DNA from: Anthoceros angustus
Taxonomy: Eukaryota; Streptophyta; Anthocerotopsida; Anthocerotales; Anthocerotaceae
Assembly: GCA_010909165.1 (NCBI GenBank)
Contig: MU008166.1
Span: forward strand, 310,001 to 374,000
Reading direction: 5' to 3'
Length of the DNA stretch: 64,000 nt
Each line of letters begins with the position of its first letter. The stretch's first letter is position 1. The translations under genes were made by a program, and so were the position numbers. The notes below the pieces were generated by a model. That model was given only the letters and a program-made list of their open reading frames with translations. It did not search any database and was not told where the DNA came from. Below are positions 11,449-23,147 of the stretch, in pieces.

Positions 11449-11863
11449 AATACAACATGGTTCGTCATCAACTTATGCTGATTAAATATTAATGTGATGT
11501 GAATTTGAACGGCTTTCCGAATAACTTTCGATGTTTTCGATTCCTCGTATTGGAATTCTTTAAAAATCTTGACAGATGGATAGAAAAATGCGCACAAACT
11601 TGTTGAAAAGGAAATATGAAGAGTTAAAATTTAATGTATTATATAGGTTAAAAGGACATTAATATGAAGCAAAAACGATTTGGTGCCATCACCACCAAAG
11701 AGATACTTTGAATGCCAAACGATTCGTAAAACTATTTTCAGGAAATATGATCCTCAATAATCAAACCTGGGGTACAATAACTTACTGTCAAAAGATTAAA
11801 ACTTTGATTATGATTAGACTTCGTTTGAAAAAGTAAAAACCCTATGATACCGAAAATAAACCA

Positions 11864-12214
11864 GTGTTCACTAAACTGAACAAAATGTCACGTGAGTTAC
11901 TGCCATATGAAAGTAAAAGTCTTGAAGACCATGTGATTGAATTAGAAGACTTGGAGATTGAGCCAGATGATCACAATGTACAATCATCGAAGGAGGCCGG
12001 ACACGTAGACGTACAACCAAACCACATGAGACGTAGAGGATGGTGTTTGTCTATACTATGTTTAACACTATACTTCAATGAGTACAAAAGCTTTGTCTTC
12101 AACTTCACAATACTACTAGGAGTCCTAGCCGGAAGTATATGGTTGTTATTGTTCCTACTAATGTGCCCCAATGAAAACAAGGAGCTGTGCCCTTTCCAAA
12201 TAAAGAAACAATGA
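11864..12214 (+). CDS. Unknown 116-residue ORF with one membrane segment
   Basis: I do not recognise this protein. The first 60 residues are acidic and polar (LEDHVIELEDLEIEPDDHN). A basic stretch MRRRG follows, then a long hydrophobic segment at about residues 62-100 (FTILLGVLAGSIWLLLFLLM). It ends with a short polar tail containing two cysteines. The layout suggests a small tail-anchored or single-pass membrane protein. A methionine at codon 8 (MSRELLPYES) is an equally good start. It is divergent from the reverse-strand ORF ending at 11448, with about 415 bases between. Expression is unknown. Confidence 0.35.
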   Translation: MFTKLNKMSRELLPYESKSLEDHVIELEDLEIEPDDHNVQSSKEAGHVDVQPNHMRRRGWCLSILCLTLYFNEYKSFVFNFTILLGVLAGSIWLLLFLLMCPNENKELCPFQIKKQ

Positions 12215-13036
12215 CCCGAGTTGGGCCATCGGTTTGCTACAAAGTTAAAAACAGCGGAATAACTTAGAGCTTAGAATCGTTTTCAAAAGTTAACAAGCTA
12301 GTGGCGGTGGGAAGGTTCCAAAGCAGCGGCAGCGAGCAAGGCGCAAAATGCACGTAAAAGAAGGGATGCCATTGGCCCATGCACGCATTGCATGCGGTGG
12401 GGCCGATGTTTTCCCAAGTTCCGGCAGTCATTTCCTGGGCGCTACTGGCGTGCGCGGTCGTTGACCTCAGGCCTTAGGCCCCCCCGATAACTAACCACGT
12501 AATGCGTGTAGGTGGGTGGCTCCGGATCTACCATCTACCCTTACCCTTCCGTTCTATATCTAAATTTGAGCGAAATCCGCTTTAGCTTTACGTGCGCAAT
12601 GCGGGCAGCCTAAACTGGGCCGAAACTTGGTACACGGAAGGGAAGAAGCGAAAGATGCTCGGAGTTTGGGCCCCGCCCCTCCCAGTGGGTGGTTGGGTTG
12701 TTGGGGCTTGCGAGAGCGACGTGTATGTTCATGAGCATGCAGAACTGTCCGAATCCCCCTCTTCCCCCTCTTCCCCCTCTTCCCCCTCTCTCTTCTCTCT
12801 CCCTCCCATGCGACTCATGTTGGCGTTGGCTAGTCTCTTTTGCTCATCTCCCAAAACTTCTCCACATATTGTCTCCTTCATGGACAAGTAGTCTAGCAAA
12901 AGTATTTTAATTTTATTTATTTTTTTTGTAATTTAGATCGATTCATTTGTAATTGAGAATTTTGGGTACGCACTCCGCAGTGGTGTTGACTCTGGGTGGG
13001 GGTGTCTTCCAAGATGTCTTTTGGGTTCAATCCCAT

Positions 13037-13060
13037 GTATGCGTATGCGTATGCGTATGC
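13037..13060. repeat. GTATGC hexamer microsatellite
   Basis: Four exact tandem GTATGC units. Confidence 0.85.
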
Positions 13061-13656
13061 AATGAAATTTTAAGATAGAATTCTCGTGTTGTAAATCGGT
13101 AACCTACGGGGGGGGATACTGGAGGGGGATATTGAGTGATGGAGGCGCCCGCACGCACGCACAGCGGAGGGGTGGGTTGATGGTTGCAGGTCCCATAATG
13201 GTTCATGCGGGCGCTGTGGAAGGTAAAAAAAGCTTTTCACCTTTTACTGCGATGAAGCGGTGGCAACCACCGAAACGCCACGCGGCGGTGCGGGAGAGGG
13301 CCGGGGTGGAATCGGGGGAAAAGCGGCTGGCGATCACGGGCTGCCGGGGCGGGACACCCGTGGAGTCAGAGCGGCGCCCGTGATTGGGGCCGCCACCTAC
13401 CGGCACTGGGTGCTGGGCACTGGGCACTGGGCTGGCAGCAACCGGGACCGGGACCGGGTTCGAACCCGGGGTAGCGGGATGGAGGGGCTTAACGTGACAG
13501 CCTGGTCACGTTGCATGGGAAGGGGACGTGCGGCTTAATTTAGGGGTCATGCCCGCACGCCCCCCTGCTTTAGGGTGCTAATTTGGCAGGCTTTAATCCG
13601 CGGAGTAACGAGTGACGAGTAACGGAACGGGGGACGGGGATCGGGGAGGTCAGGGG

Positions 13657-13697
13657 TCGGGCGGACGGGGACGGGGACGGGGACGGGGACGGGGACT
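13657..13697. repeat. GGGGAC tract, possible G-quadruplex
   Basis: ACGGGG units repeat four to five times, giving several closely spaced G4 runs on the forward strand about 0.6 kb upstream of the LAX2-like start codon. Quadruplex formation is an inference from the spacing. Confidence 0.6.
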
Positions 13698-14272
13698 GTT
13701 TAACTGGTTGGGGCAGTACCTCGTGCGCGGCAGCGGCAGCGGCAGCGGCAGCAGCAGCAGCAGGCAGACTGCACTGTGCAGTTGCAACAGCCCGCACACA
13801 AGAGAGTCCCGAGAAGAAGAGCGAGCCTCGGTCTCGCACACGCTTCCTTCCTCTTTCCCTTCACTTCACAATCCGGTGCTCGGCAGGGATCGGTTCAGGT
13901 CGGGTCGTCACGCTCCGCTGCCGTCGCTCGTCTGCGGGGGCGGGAGAGCTGGTGGGCGGTAGCGGGGAGCCGGAATTTCACGACCCACAAAGCTTCTCGG
14001 CGGTGGGCGATGGATCCGTCCCTTGTCGGGGTGGTGGGCGGCAGCACGTGACGCCGGGCGGCTGTGATCAATGCGGCCAGTGAGCACGTGAGCAGCCAAG
14101 CAGGCTAAGGGAGGAGCGGAGCGGGCGTGGTGGGCGATAGGAATTGCGTCGGGGCGTGAAGGAAAGCGAGGTGGAAGGAAGAAAGGAAGGAAGGAGGGAG
14201 GGAAGTGCGGGATTGGGAGGAGGAGGGTGCGGAATTGGGCGGCCGCGGCTGCGGCTGCAGGGCTGCGGCTTC

Positions 14273-17200
14273 ATGATCAAGCGGGAGCAGAGCATTGCGC
14301 GCGAGATTGCGGAGGCGGGTGCGGGAGGGGAGTCGGAGGACTGCAACACCACGCTCTCGGGGACGGACTCGAGCGCTCACAGTGATGCGGTGCGGCACCG
14401 GGAGCGGGAGCGGGAGCAGCGGCAGGGCTGGAGCTTGGCCGTGCAGCGGGAGCGGCAGCAGCACCAGGCTTGCGGCTCGCAATCCACCATAGCCACGGAT
14501 GGGGATGGAGATGGAGAAGGTGGAGCTGGAGCTGGAGGGGAGGAGGAGGGCGGGATTCGTGGAAAGGGATCATGGGAGATGCAGGTGCAGGTGCAGGCAG
14601 ATGCAGACGCAGACGCAGAGGCAGGCATGAGCATGAGCGCGGTGCAGGTGCAGCAGGTGCTGGCGCCCGGGTCCGGGTCCCGTTCCGGTTCCGGCACCGC
14701 GCCGGCCAAGGTGGTGCAGAGCGCCGTCAGCAGCTTCTCCACGGGGCTTGATCAGGGCCAGGCCGAGAGCTCCAGCACGCCGCGAAGGAGCAGCCGATCC
14801 AGCTCGCTGCACAAGGCAAGGGATCAGCCCGCTGCTTGCAAGCGCAAGAGGAAGTCCACAGGTACGTCCTGTTTGTTTCTGCTGCTGCTGCTCTTCCTGC
14901 TGGCGTTGCAGCATTCGCGATGATGCAGGCTCCTAAAGTCTGTCCTCGCTGTGTGTGTTGGGTGTGGCAGATCAGGAGCAGGCGTCGGCCAATTCCGTAT
15001 CGGCCACGGGTCCCGCGGAGGTCACCGTGCTGGATCGCACTGGCAGCGGCAGCATGAACGACGTGCCGGGCGCGGAGGAGGTGGACAAAGAGTCCGGCAC
15101 GGGCCAGGCTTGTGGGTTGTTGCAGCCGGCTGGAGAAGGAGACGACCTGGTTGCAGCAGCAGCAGCAGGAGTTGGAGGAGGAGGAGGAGGAGGAGGAGGT
15201 GTGGATCCCAGCAATCCCAGCACCGCGTCCAGGTACTCGGCAGCGTCGCAAGATCTCAAGTGCAGGGAGACCATCTTCGTCTCCTCGTCCAATTCCTCCA
15301 ATCCAGTCACAGAGAATGTGGACGCGGAGGCCTGCAAATCCACCTCCGCCGTGGACGCGCTGCATCGTCGTACGGACGCTGGGTTGTGCAAGGATGATCT
15401 CGCTGCCGACGTCCAGGGGTCATCGATGCTGCTGCAGGCTCAGGCGCGGGATCCGGAGCACGGGAGCCAGATGCAGCAGCAGCATCAACAGCATCCCGGG
15501 ATTTCGAAGAGTCAGGGCGATTGCGGAGCCTTCAACGATGCGGCGTGGAGGAGCTCGAGGTCTGATCATGAGGAGCAGGCGGGGAAGTTCCCCATCTTCG
15601 ACACGGGTGCCGCCACCAAGAGGTTCAAGGCGGACGCCAATGTTGCCAAGGGACTGTTTGCATCCAGCGCCGGCAACATCGTTGTTCCTGAAGCCAAGAC
15701 TGTGGAGCAAAGGAGCTCCAGCGCGTCATGGCTGCAGCTGGGCTTGGCTTCGTCGACTCCTGTGAGCAGGCAGCAGGAAGGAATGGAAGGAATGACCACG
15801 TCCAGCAAACACGGCTTGGGCCAGCTCCAGGTGCTAAGCATGGACCAAGATCGCCTGGCTATGGCTGCTGGAGGCCCAGGCCTGGTTGGGCAGCAGGTGT
15901 TGGAGACTTCGCATTTCGGCAGATTCAGACCTGATCATGAGCTGCACGAATCTGACCTTCAGCAGTCACAGCAGCAGCAGCTTCCCTTTCCGACTGTGGC
16001 CACTGTTGGTGCTGTGAGCAGTGATGCCATCCAGATGCAGGCCGGGGACAGGCCTGGCATCATGGCCATGGGAATGAGCCACTTGCATCGTCCCTCGCCC
16101 ATGGGCAAGAATGGGAGCAGCACCTTCTCTGTGGCCGAGCACTCCGCATTCTCAGCTCCTGAAAATCGGCTGGCACTCTCCACTTCTGAGCATCACAAGG
16201 CCATAGGCCACACCCAGAATGGGTCGACTCTGGACATGCGGAAGCCCGAGTTCCAGTCCGGGTACAGGATCTTCCTTGAGGAAAGCAGTGCAGGAAAGGA
16301 TGCTGAATTTGATGGGCAGAGCGCTGGGTTCCGAACTAGTACTGCTGCTGGCCATGGGCATGCTGTGGCTGCGCAGAGTCCGGCATCCGCGGTAGGGGCA
16401 GGGGTGAGCCTTGGGCTGTCCATGTTTTCTTACACTGGAGGAAACACGGACGCTGCACAGGAGTCCAGGAACAGGGACCACTGCCAGCATCTCTTCCTTG
16501 AAAGCACGAGTCGGAACAACGCTCTTCAGAAGTCGAACCAGATGCAGGGTGTGCATGTGCAGCCCAACACGCATCACATGGTTCAAGGGAGGATGTTAGG
16601 TGCGGGCGGGGATCAGCAGATGATCAAGGTCCCGAGAGCCACAGCCGCAGCTCCAGCAACGGGCCCAGGTCAGTCAAGGAGTTCCTGGCTCCAGAATGGG
16701 GCCAAATCGGCATCCCATCCAGCAGGGAGCTCCTCGGCCGGGGGAGGAATGACATTGGACCATGCTCAGACCCAGAACCAGAGCCAGAACCAGCAGCAGC
16801 ACGGCATGATGAGGATGCAAAGTCTAGATCTTGGGGAGCAGCAGAGAATGATCGATCATGCATCGATGCAACCACGACCTGCAGCAGCAGCAGCTGCTGC
16901 TGCTGCTGCTCCGTCCCATGCGTGGCAGCTTGTGGCCATGCAGGGAGCCCAATTCGCAACTCCGGCGAATCTCAACGCCTACAGCAGCATGATGAGCCGG
17001 ATCAACATTCCCGACTCGGCTGGTCTGGCTCAGAGCAGGAGCGGTAGCTGGGAGGAGGCATCGAGACACGGCAGGATACCGATGCCTCAAGCGACTGCAC
17101 CGGATCATGGCTCCGTCATTCCTGATATCAGCAGCAGCCACCTACAAGCGCCCAAGGTGACTCCGAAGCAGGATCAAGGAGCTGACAACTGGCAGATGAT

Positions 17201-18613
17201 GATCAAGAGGGCTCATTCCATGAACGTCGTCGCCCAGTTCCAGGCTCAACAGACAAGCATGCAGCATCAAGAGCCCTCTGCTCCTCGCAGTAACAGCACA
17301 AACGTGGCTGCCAGATCTCTCCCAGCTCCTCCAGCAGCAGCAGCTCCGGGCTCTCTGACGACCATGCAGTTTCTGAGCAATTTGCAGGCCACTGAATCCT
17401 GGATGGCGGTGCAGCGGCCAGCGGCTCCGGGTGCTGTGCAGAATGCGAGCATGCCGTCTCCAAGTCCCTCTATTCCTGCGGGATCTGCTCAGTTTCATGT
17501 TCCTCCCAGTCACATGAGCTTCGCAGGTCCCGGTGGTACCGGCCCTTGGAGCTACAAATTCGTGCCCCACTCCGACTTCAACACTCCTGGGGTACATGTA
17601 CATCATCCAGCTGCGTGGCATAATCAGTTCCAAGCTGCTGTCCAGCAAGATGGGACCGATCAGCCCGCCAGTAGTTTCCAGCATCCCAGCAGAGCCTTGT
17701 CGAATCGGTCTGTTGCACAACGGCTAGCAGCTTCCACCCACGCTGCATCTGGTAAGATTTCAAGTCTTGTGTGTTTCCGAATAGCTTGGGCGGTTCTTCT
17801 TGTTGCAGGCTTCACAGTCTGACTTGTGAATGTGCCTGCAGAGAGATCCAGTCTGGTGGCCAAAAAGCTTGCAGATCGGCTACGCCCTGCAGACCTCTGG
17901 TTTTTGCTTCGACCGGCCCACATCCAGTAAGTGCGAATCAGCAAACCTCGTTGCTGACACTAGAACCATCCTCTGTATTGCTCCCACGCTGCTTCTTACA
18001 CCATCAGCAACTCTGATACAGGCTAGATGACCCTCAGACCGAAACTACCAAGGGAATCTACATGAGGATCAAGTAAGCCAGTTCGACATTTCTCAGATCC
18101 TTCAACATTCTCCTGTGTACAATCTCCACAGCATGGTCTCACCTGCCGCTCATGATATGGACTTCGCAGGGATGGCAAGCTTCCAGTGTCTTATGTGAAG
18201 AGGTACCTTGTCAACAGGCTTGGGCTGCAGAGTGAATCCGAGGTATGTGAGACTTTGATCTGATTGCTGTTCAGCCCCAGATGTTACAGTCACCATTAGA
18301 AGCTAGAACCTGCATTCATGGGCCACACATCGATCTTCTCGGGGTCGTCTATAGAATCTCACATCACGAAGTATGTGTGAACCAGGTCGAGATATCCTGC
18401 AAGGGACAGCCTATTGCATCCAACCTGCCACTACAACATGTGCGAGACTCCGTTTGGTTTTCTCAAACTGGCACAGCAGCAGACAACAGTACTTCCTCGG
18501 ACAGAAGGGCAGCTGAGAGACCTGATAGCTTCAATGAACCGTCTGGGACGTCGTCTTCCAGTGACATGCTCATGGTCCTTACGTACCATCGGCTCCATTT
18601 CTCACAGAGGTAG
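14273..18613 (+). CDS. LAX PANICLE 2-like transcriptional regulator with C-terminal RAWUL domain
   Basis: LAX2 of rice and its maize co-orthologue barren stalk2 are nuclear regulators of axillary meristem formation. Exons 14273-14861, 14971-17751, 17842-17926, 18022-18072, 18170-18242 and 18386-18613 join in frame at GT-AG borders to give 1268 residues. The last four exons carry the family signature: RLRPADLWFLLRPA, KGIYMRIKDGKLPVSYVKRY, LVNRLGLQSESE, VEISCKGQPI, LPLQHVRDSVW and the closing MLMVLTYHR. This is the ubiquitin-like RAWUL fold that ends Polycomb RING proteins, here without a RING finger. WLQLGL at about residues 449-454 is an EAR-type LxLxL motif, implying TOPLESS-linked repression. 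The rest is disordered, with Gln, Ala, Gly and Ser runs. It is much longer than angiosperm relatives. An upstream in-frame ATG at 14144 is possible, but its extension is low complexity. Confidence 0.85.
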
Positions 18614-19054
18614 ACTCGTCGTGAGGTCAATTTTGAAAGTACTTGAGATGTGGCCCATGGGTCCATACTCTGAAATTTCACATCAGACAGAAATTAGCAG
18701 GCTTTCAAACGAATAATCAGGGAGATTGGGGAGTGTTAGGGTTTTGGGGATGTACAGATCCAACTTTGCACGTCAAATACCGACAATGATATCCAATAGA
18801 GACATCACATATGTGGTCTTTTTATTGAGTGTCCCACAATCAACGTAGTTGGTCATGACGAGAACGGCCTGGCCCATGGAGTGGGTTTGGCTGTTTAAGA
18901 AAAATAAGCAGAATGCCAATCAAATGACGATAAATAACATCTACTTCTGGACAGGGTACTTCTTAGTTGCACTTAGTGTTGTCGGTAAGAGTCTCATTAT
19001 AAAATGGATAATAGTCTGCTCCAATTATAAAATGGATAATAGTCTGCCCCAACC
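18614..19054. other. Downstream flank of the LAX2-like gene
   Basis: This is the presumed 3' UTR and spacer. Near the right end the phrase TATAAAATGGATAATAGTCT occurs twice (about 18997 and 19026), immediately before the satellite. No gene is seen. Confidence 0.5.
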
Positions 19055-19478
19055 GGGGCATACACTCTAAGTTGTTGATACAATACTTTAGATGAGAGTT
19101 GGCCAGTGGGGCATACACTCTAAGTTGTTGACACAGTACTTTAGATGAGAGTTGGCCAGTGGGGCATACACTCTAAGTTGTTGACATAGTACTTTAGATG
19201 AGAGTTGGCCAGTGGGGCATACACTCTAAGTTGTTGACACAGTACTTTAGATGAGAGTTGGCCAGTGGGGCATACACTCTAAGTTGTTGACATAGTACTT
19301 TAGATGAGAGTTGGCCAGTGGGGCATACACTCTAAGTTGTTGACACAGCACTTTAGATGAGAGTTGGCCAATGGGGCATACACTCTGAGTTGTTGACATA
19401 GTACTTTGGATGAGAGTTGGCCAGTGGGGCATACACTCTAAGTTGTTGACACAATACTTTAGATGCGAGTTAGCTGGC
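19055..19478. repeat. 53-base satellite array, eight copies
   Basis: Eight head-to-tail units of about 53 bases begin GGGGCATACACTCTAAGTTG. Adjacent copies differ at only a few positions, for example GACACAGT against GACATAGT, which alternate along the array and suggest a two-unit higher-order repeat. The last copy diverges into the flank. Reverse-strand open frames here are a by-product of repetition. Confidence 0.9.
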
Positions 19479-19485
19479 CAACGCA

Positions 19486-19595
19486 ATGGGGCTAGCAATT
19501 TCGATGGAAATCTTCATGTTGAATTCAATGCTTGACCATTATGGGGCTAGCAATTTCGATGCAAGTCTTCACGTTGAATTCAATGCTTGACCATT
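19486..19595. repeat. 55-base tandem duplication
   Basis: Blocks 19486-19540 and 19541-19595, each starting ATGGGGCTAGCAATTTCGAT, differ at only three positions. The array adjoins the 53-base satellite. Confidence 0.9.
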
Positions 19596-19693
19596 GTTGC
19601 AATTTAGAGGAAGCTTTCTGGAGGAATTGTTTTCTAAGATATATGAGTACATAATTCTCAACTTGCTAAGAATTTTGATTGCATGCCTATCGT

Positions 19694-20300
19694 TAATTTG
19701 AAGGACATGAGAAAAAGAAGTGGTTCGGGTCATTCACCTCTTCCGTTCGGCACCTCTTGCTGCGACAAGGAGAAGTCCCTCACAAAATATATATAATATT
19801 ATAATTATTATATTATTAAAAGAAGTTGCACATGCTCTAAAAGAAGCTCATATATTTTAACACAAACTACAACATAAATTGTTTTCAGTTTTATTGAGAT
19901 CCATTGAGTTTTATGGAGAGCCCATCCAGTTTTATTAGACTTGTAAAGTACAAGTATATGAGAGAGACGTGTTTCCCTTTGAACTAGAGCATTCTATTAT
20001 TTGTATTTTTGTATTATTTTTGTGAGAAAGAACTTTTGAGTGAGGATCTTTTTATCACTAGAAAGTTCTCAATCAAAATTCCTAGAGCTAAAAAATTTCA
20101 GATGCGGCTTGCCCTGAGTGAATTTTATCCTATTAATTATGTTCTAACAAATATGTATATATATTGATCTACTTTTAATAATATAATAATGATAATATTA
20201 TATATTTTTTGTGAGGGCCTTCTCCATGTCGCAACAAGAGGTGCCGAACAAAGGAGGTGAATGACCCGAACCACTTCTTCTTCTCATGTCCTTCAAATTA
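19694..20300. mobile_element. MITE with about 130-base terminal inverted repeats
   Basis: The left arm, from ATTTGAAGGACATGAGAA at 19696, and the reverse complement of the right arm ending at 20298 match for about 130 bases. Roughly eight mismatches were counted by eye. The arms include GAAGTGGTTCGGGTCATTCA and an AT-rich inner part. TA flanks both ends (19694-19695 and 20299-20300), consistent with a mariner-type TA target duplication, although the ends do not match the usual Stowaway consensus. The 340-base core encodes nothing. The transcript could fold into a long hairpin and feed small-RNA production. Confidence 0.85.
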
Positions 20301-20700
20301 CTAAGTGAAAGCTAAAACTTTGAGCTACTCCTACCACCTTGGACTGTGGATGTGTTTATGAACTCACAGGTTTAGTTTATGCACGTGTGTTCTTGTAGAA
20401 TCTGTATGCAATTATGCTTTTTACACTTTAATGTAAAGATATGAAAGTTTGTAACTTGATTTATTATTTTTATATTTTACTCATCATATAAAAATATATA
20501 CTTTATAGATAATTTTGAAGAGAAATTTTGTAATCTTAAATCAGAGAAATAGGTAGATATTTGTCGAACTGGAAGATTAAAAAAAAATTTAAAAAATAAT
20601 CTTCAGCTTATTATCTAGATCTTGATATTTATGTTGATATATTTGAAACGAAACACGGATAAAGAACTGATACAATTTGATGAAATGGGGAAAGAAAACT
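20301..20700. other. AT-rich spacer
   Basis: AT-rich sequence with homopolymer A runs near 20580. No gene is seen. Confidence 0.5.
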
Positions 20701-21440
20701 TTATTATAGAAAAGAGATGGGAAAACCCCATCCACCCTAAAAACAAAAGGGAAAAAACCCAACAAAGGCACCATGCCAAGGAGACTAGCCCCCACAATCA
20801 CTCATTTCAAAACTACCAACCGCCCGAAGAGCTTCGTGGTCAGGGATGTGAAAAGGCCTACTTACCATCGGTGTCAAGAAGTGCATCTCGGCCATTGTGG
20901 ATTACATGCGTTAGCCAGCGCCTCTGTGAGCGATGGAAACCCTCTGCCGGAAGAAAGCAACAATACAAGAAAGGGGGAGGCCAACCCCATTCCTGCGGCT
21001 ATGATAAGCCTTGGCGCAGGCCTTGACAAACCTAGAGAAATCCTTGCCCATGGTTCCGTGAGTCTCAATGGCAAGGGGGACAAAGGCGTGAACGTCTTGC
21101 ATAGGAAAGTACTTATGGACCTTGGCCGTCGCGCATCCCTCCGCCGCCCAACCTTGAGGGTTAAGAATAACATATTTGCAAACACTCTCCCGAGTGGGAT
21201 CGATTACCACAACATTAGTAACTGAAACCTGATCCCCGGGTCAAAAATAAATATGCCCTAAGCGAAACCCCGTTGAGCAAGGTGTAAGAGCGCTCCTAAA
21301 TGGAAGGAACTCGCCTTCTCTAACAATAGAGAACATAACGTCCGTAACACACTGCACCCGCGGGACATCGAGCCAAGTGCGTCCAAAATCATTTGATGAA
21401 ATACACGTATTGATGCACACTCACCATCAGAGTCCGCTTG
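20700..21440 (-). pseudogene. LINE-type retrotransposon 3' remnant
   Basis: The reverse strand reads VVVIDPTRESVCKYVILNPQ, DVHAFVPLAIETHGTMGKDF, SRFVKACAKAYHSRRNG and LPLSCIVAFFRQRVSIAHRG. This series resembles the region downstream of the reverse transcriptase in plant non-LTR elements, where phrases like 'PLAVEVFG...FLRQRVS' recur. Upstream (21,230-21,400) a further stretch reads VQCVTDVMFSIVREGEFLPF before an in-frame stop. The reverse transcriptase itself is absent, so this is a 5'-truncated dead copy. It lies reverse-oriented between the MITE and an unidentified region. The family call rests on remembered phrase similarity and is moderate. Confidence 0.5.
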
Positions 21441-23030
21441 GCTACACCCTAATTCCTAAACCTAGCTCCAGCCCTACAGCTGGACTAGTGCGCAAATGAC
21501 TTCCCCAGGTCCTTCTGCCCAGGCATACGACCTCACCACATCTATCCACGATGGCAGCCATCACTGACGGCCATGTGCAGTGAATTGAGGCCTGTCCTGC
21601 TGGAATGTTGTTTGGAAAGATATGCGAGATGACAGCTGCATGTGGTTTGTGGATGACTGTTGCAGAAGTTGCATTGGGCCTTGGCACAAGCCATGAGAGC
21701 GGCATTCGATACGCAAATCTCCCAGCGTCAAGTCCCTTTCTAAGATTTGCTCAGGCAATATCAGTTTCAGACCACTTTCAAATTCTCCTCTTCCTGGCCA
21801 CATTCAGACGAATGCGGTTCCAACAGCTTCCAAGTGAGACACCACTCTTTCCCGTGTAAGCTTTATGTGCTCAGAAACCCGCATGAGCTGCCCACCACAG
21901 GTTGCACAAAGCCCTGTAGACACGCTTCACCAAGATGATCCTGCTCCCACATCCCTCCAAGAGATGCACCAAGGTTGTCCAGCTATACAGCTGCGGCCTC
22001 CATGTAAGCCTCCAACACTTTTCCGATTTCTGAACACCTTGTGCAAGCCATACCCACATTACATTCTTTCCGAATCGATCCTTCATGTAAGCCTCCATCT
22101 GATATCATTGGCTGGCCATCCCTAGTCCTGCTTCAATACGCTATTGAAGCAGTTTTAACAGGTAAATATACTGCTTACCAGTCCTGCTTCGATACCAGTC
22201 TGCCATGGACTTTTCCAACGAGGCAAGAAAGTGCAATATGATTTGGCTCCCTGCAAGTGTGAAACACGTCAAGAGCGAGTCTAACACTGGTTTGAATGCT
22301 GAAGAACTGTAATTGCCTGCCTGATGGTCAGGGTCTGTTCCATTCAATCCGCTTACCAACAACAATGAAAACCATTCCAGGTTTCACGCGCACCCGAGTT
22401 GGTAGACAGCACCGAAAGATCCAGCCACGAATACTTAAAATTAGAAGTACAATGCAGTTTTGTTGATCAGACTTTGAGAAAAGGAGTCATTTACAAGAAT
22501 CATCATCCAGACCCATGTAAGCACATGGGCACTAATTAGAACACCTAGCACTTCACAGAGGTCACGGTAATTAATATGTTGCCAATTGAGAGCCAATGAG
22601 TCCTTTCGTAGTATATCCTGACCTCCAGTGAGTCCTTTCGTATCATATCTTGACCTGTTTGTAACCAGCACTGTAGTTTGTGATCATATTGATGCATACG
22701 CTGAACTTTGGCAGCAATTCCAACAAAGTCTTCTAGAACAAATGAGGAGGTAAAGGACCAAATATGTGGACGGATCACTGGTTTGTGCAAATTTATAGTT
22801 ATATCTGCATTCCCACGATCTAGCTAGCTGTATAGACTGGACGAGCTTAGTCGGGCTAACAGTAATCACGCAGCGCCTTTGCCTATTTCGCATAGAACTC
22901 TGGTTGGAACTTGGAACCTGTTTCTCCGCAATGTGGGAGAATGAGCTGTGCAGTGTCAAAATCGGGCACAGATCTCAGGATCGAGGAAGTATTCAGGTGG
23001 CAGCTTACTTTGGATCCTACATTTGTTGAA
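21441..23030. other. Unidentified region, possibly exons of a decayed reverse-strand gene
   Basis: The reverse strand shows several gene-like pieces bordered by plausible splice signals. One at about 22790-22680 reads HIWSFTSSFVLEDFVGIAAK and VQRMHQYDHKLQCWLQTG. Another at about 22330-22168 reads NYSSSAFKPVLDSLLTCF and IILHFLASLEKSMADWYRS, ending at a GTAAGC donor. I do not recognise the protein and could not join the pieces into one frame. No function is claimed. Confidence 0.25.
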
Positions 23031-23032
23031 TG

Positions 23033-23147
23033 GAACATAAACAAGGAAACACCTAGCCAACGCAGTTGGGGAACATAAACAAGGAAACATCTAGCCAAAC
23101 CAGTTGGGGAACATAAACAAGGAAACTTCTAGCCAAACCAGTTGGCA
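23033..23147. repeat. 38-base tandem repeat, three copies
   Basis: Three units start GAACATAAACAAGGAAAC and end near CAGTTGGGG. They diverge slightly from left to right. Confidence 0.85.

Larger units (their letters stand above)
12231..14272. promoter_or_regulatory. GC-rich upstream region of the LAX2-like gene
   Basis: Composition switches from AT-rich to GC-rich near 12,230 and remains GC-rich up to the coding start at 14273. It contains no convincing gene. It holds CTTCCCCCT repeats at about 12757-12790, GTATGC repeats at 13037-13060, a GGGGAC tract at about 13673-13697 and CAG/CGG runs at 13730-13762. It probably includes the promoter and a long 5' UTR, but no TATA box is clear. Confidence 0.45.

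Noticed and set aside
13454-13469. CCGGGTTCGAACCCGG resembles a tRNA T-arm
   Set aside because: No D-arm, anticodon arm or pairing acceptor stem is found at the right distances, and the region is simple GGGACC repeat.
14144-14272. Upstream in-frame start for the LAX2-like gene
   Set aside because: The 43-residue extension is Gly/Arg low complexity from purine-rich DNA. MIKREQSIAREIAEAG at 14273 looks like a genuine N-terminus, though the upstream start cannot be excluded.
15112-15765. Second-frame ORF inside LAX2-like exon 2
   Set aside because: Shadow of a GC-rich coding exon. The main frame is open for 2.8 kb and carries the EAR motif.
19055-19478. CRISPR-like array
   Set aside because: Units abut with no unique spacers, and the genome is eukaryotic.
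19247-19498. Reverse ORF with repeated peptide over the 53-base satellite
   Set aside because: Open only because the repeat happens to lack stops in that frame; no start context or flanking gene.
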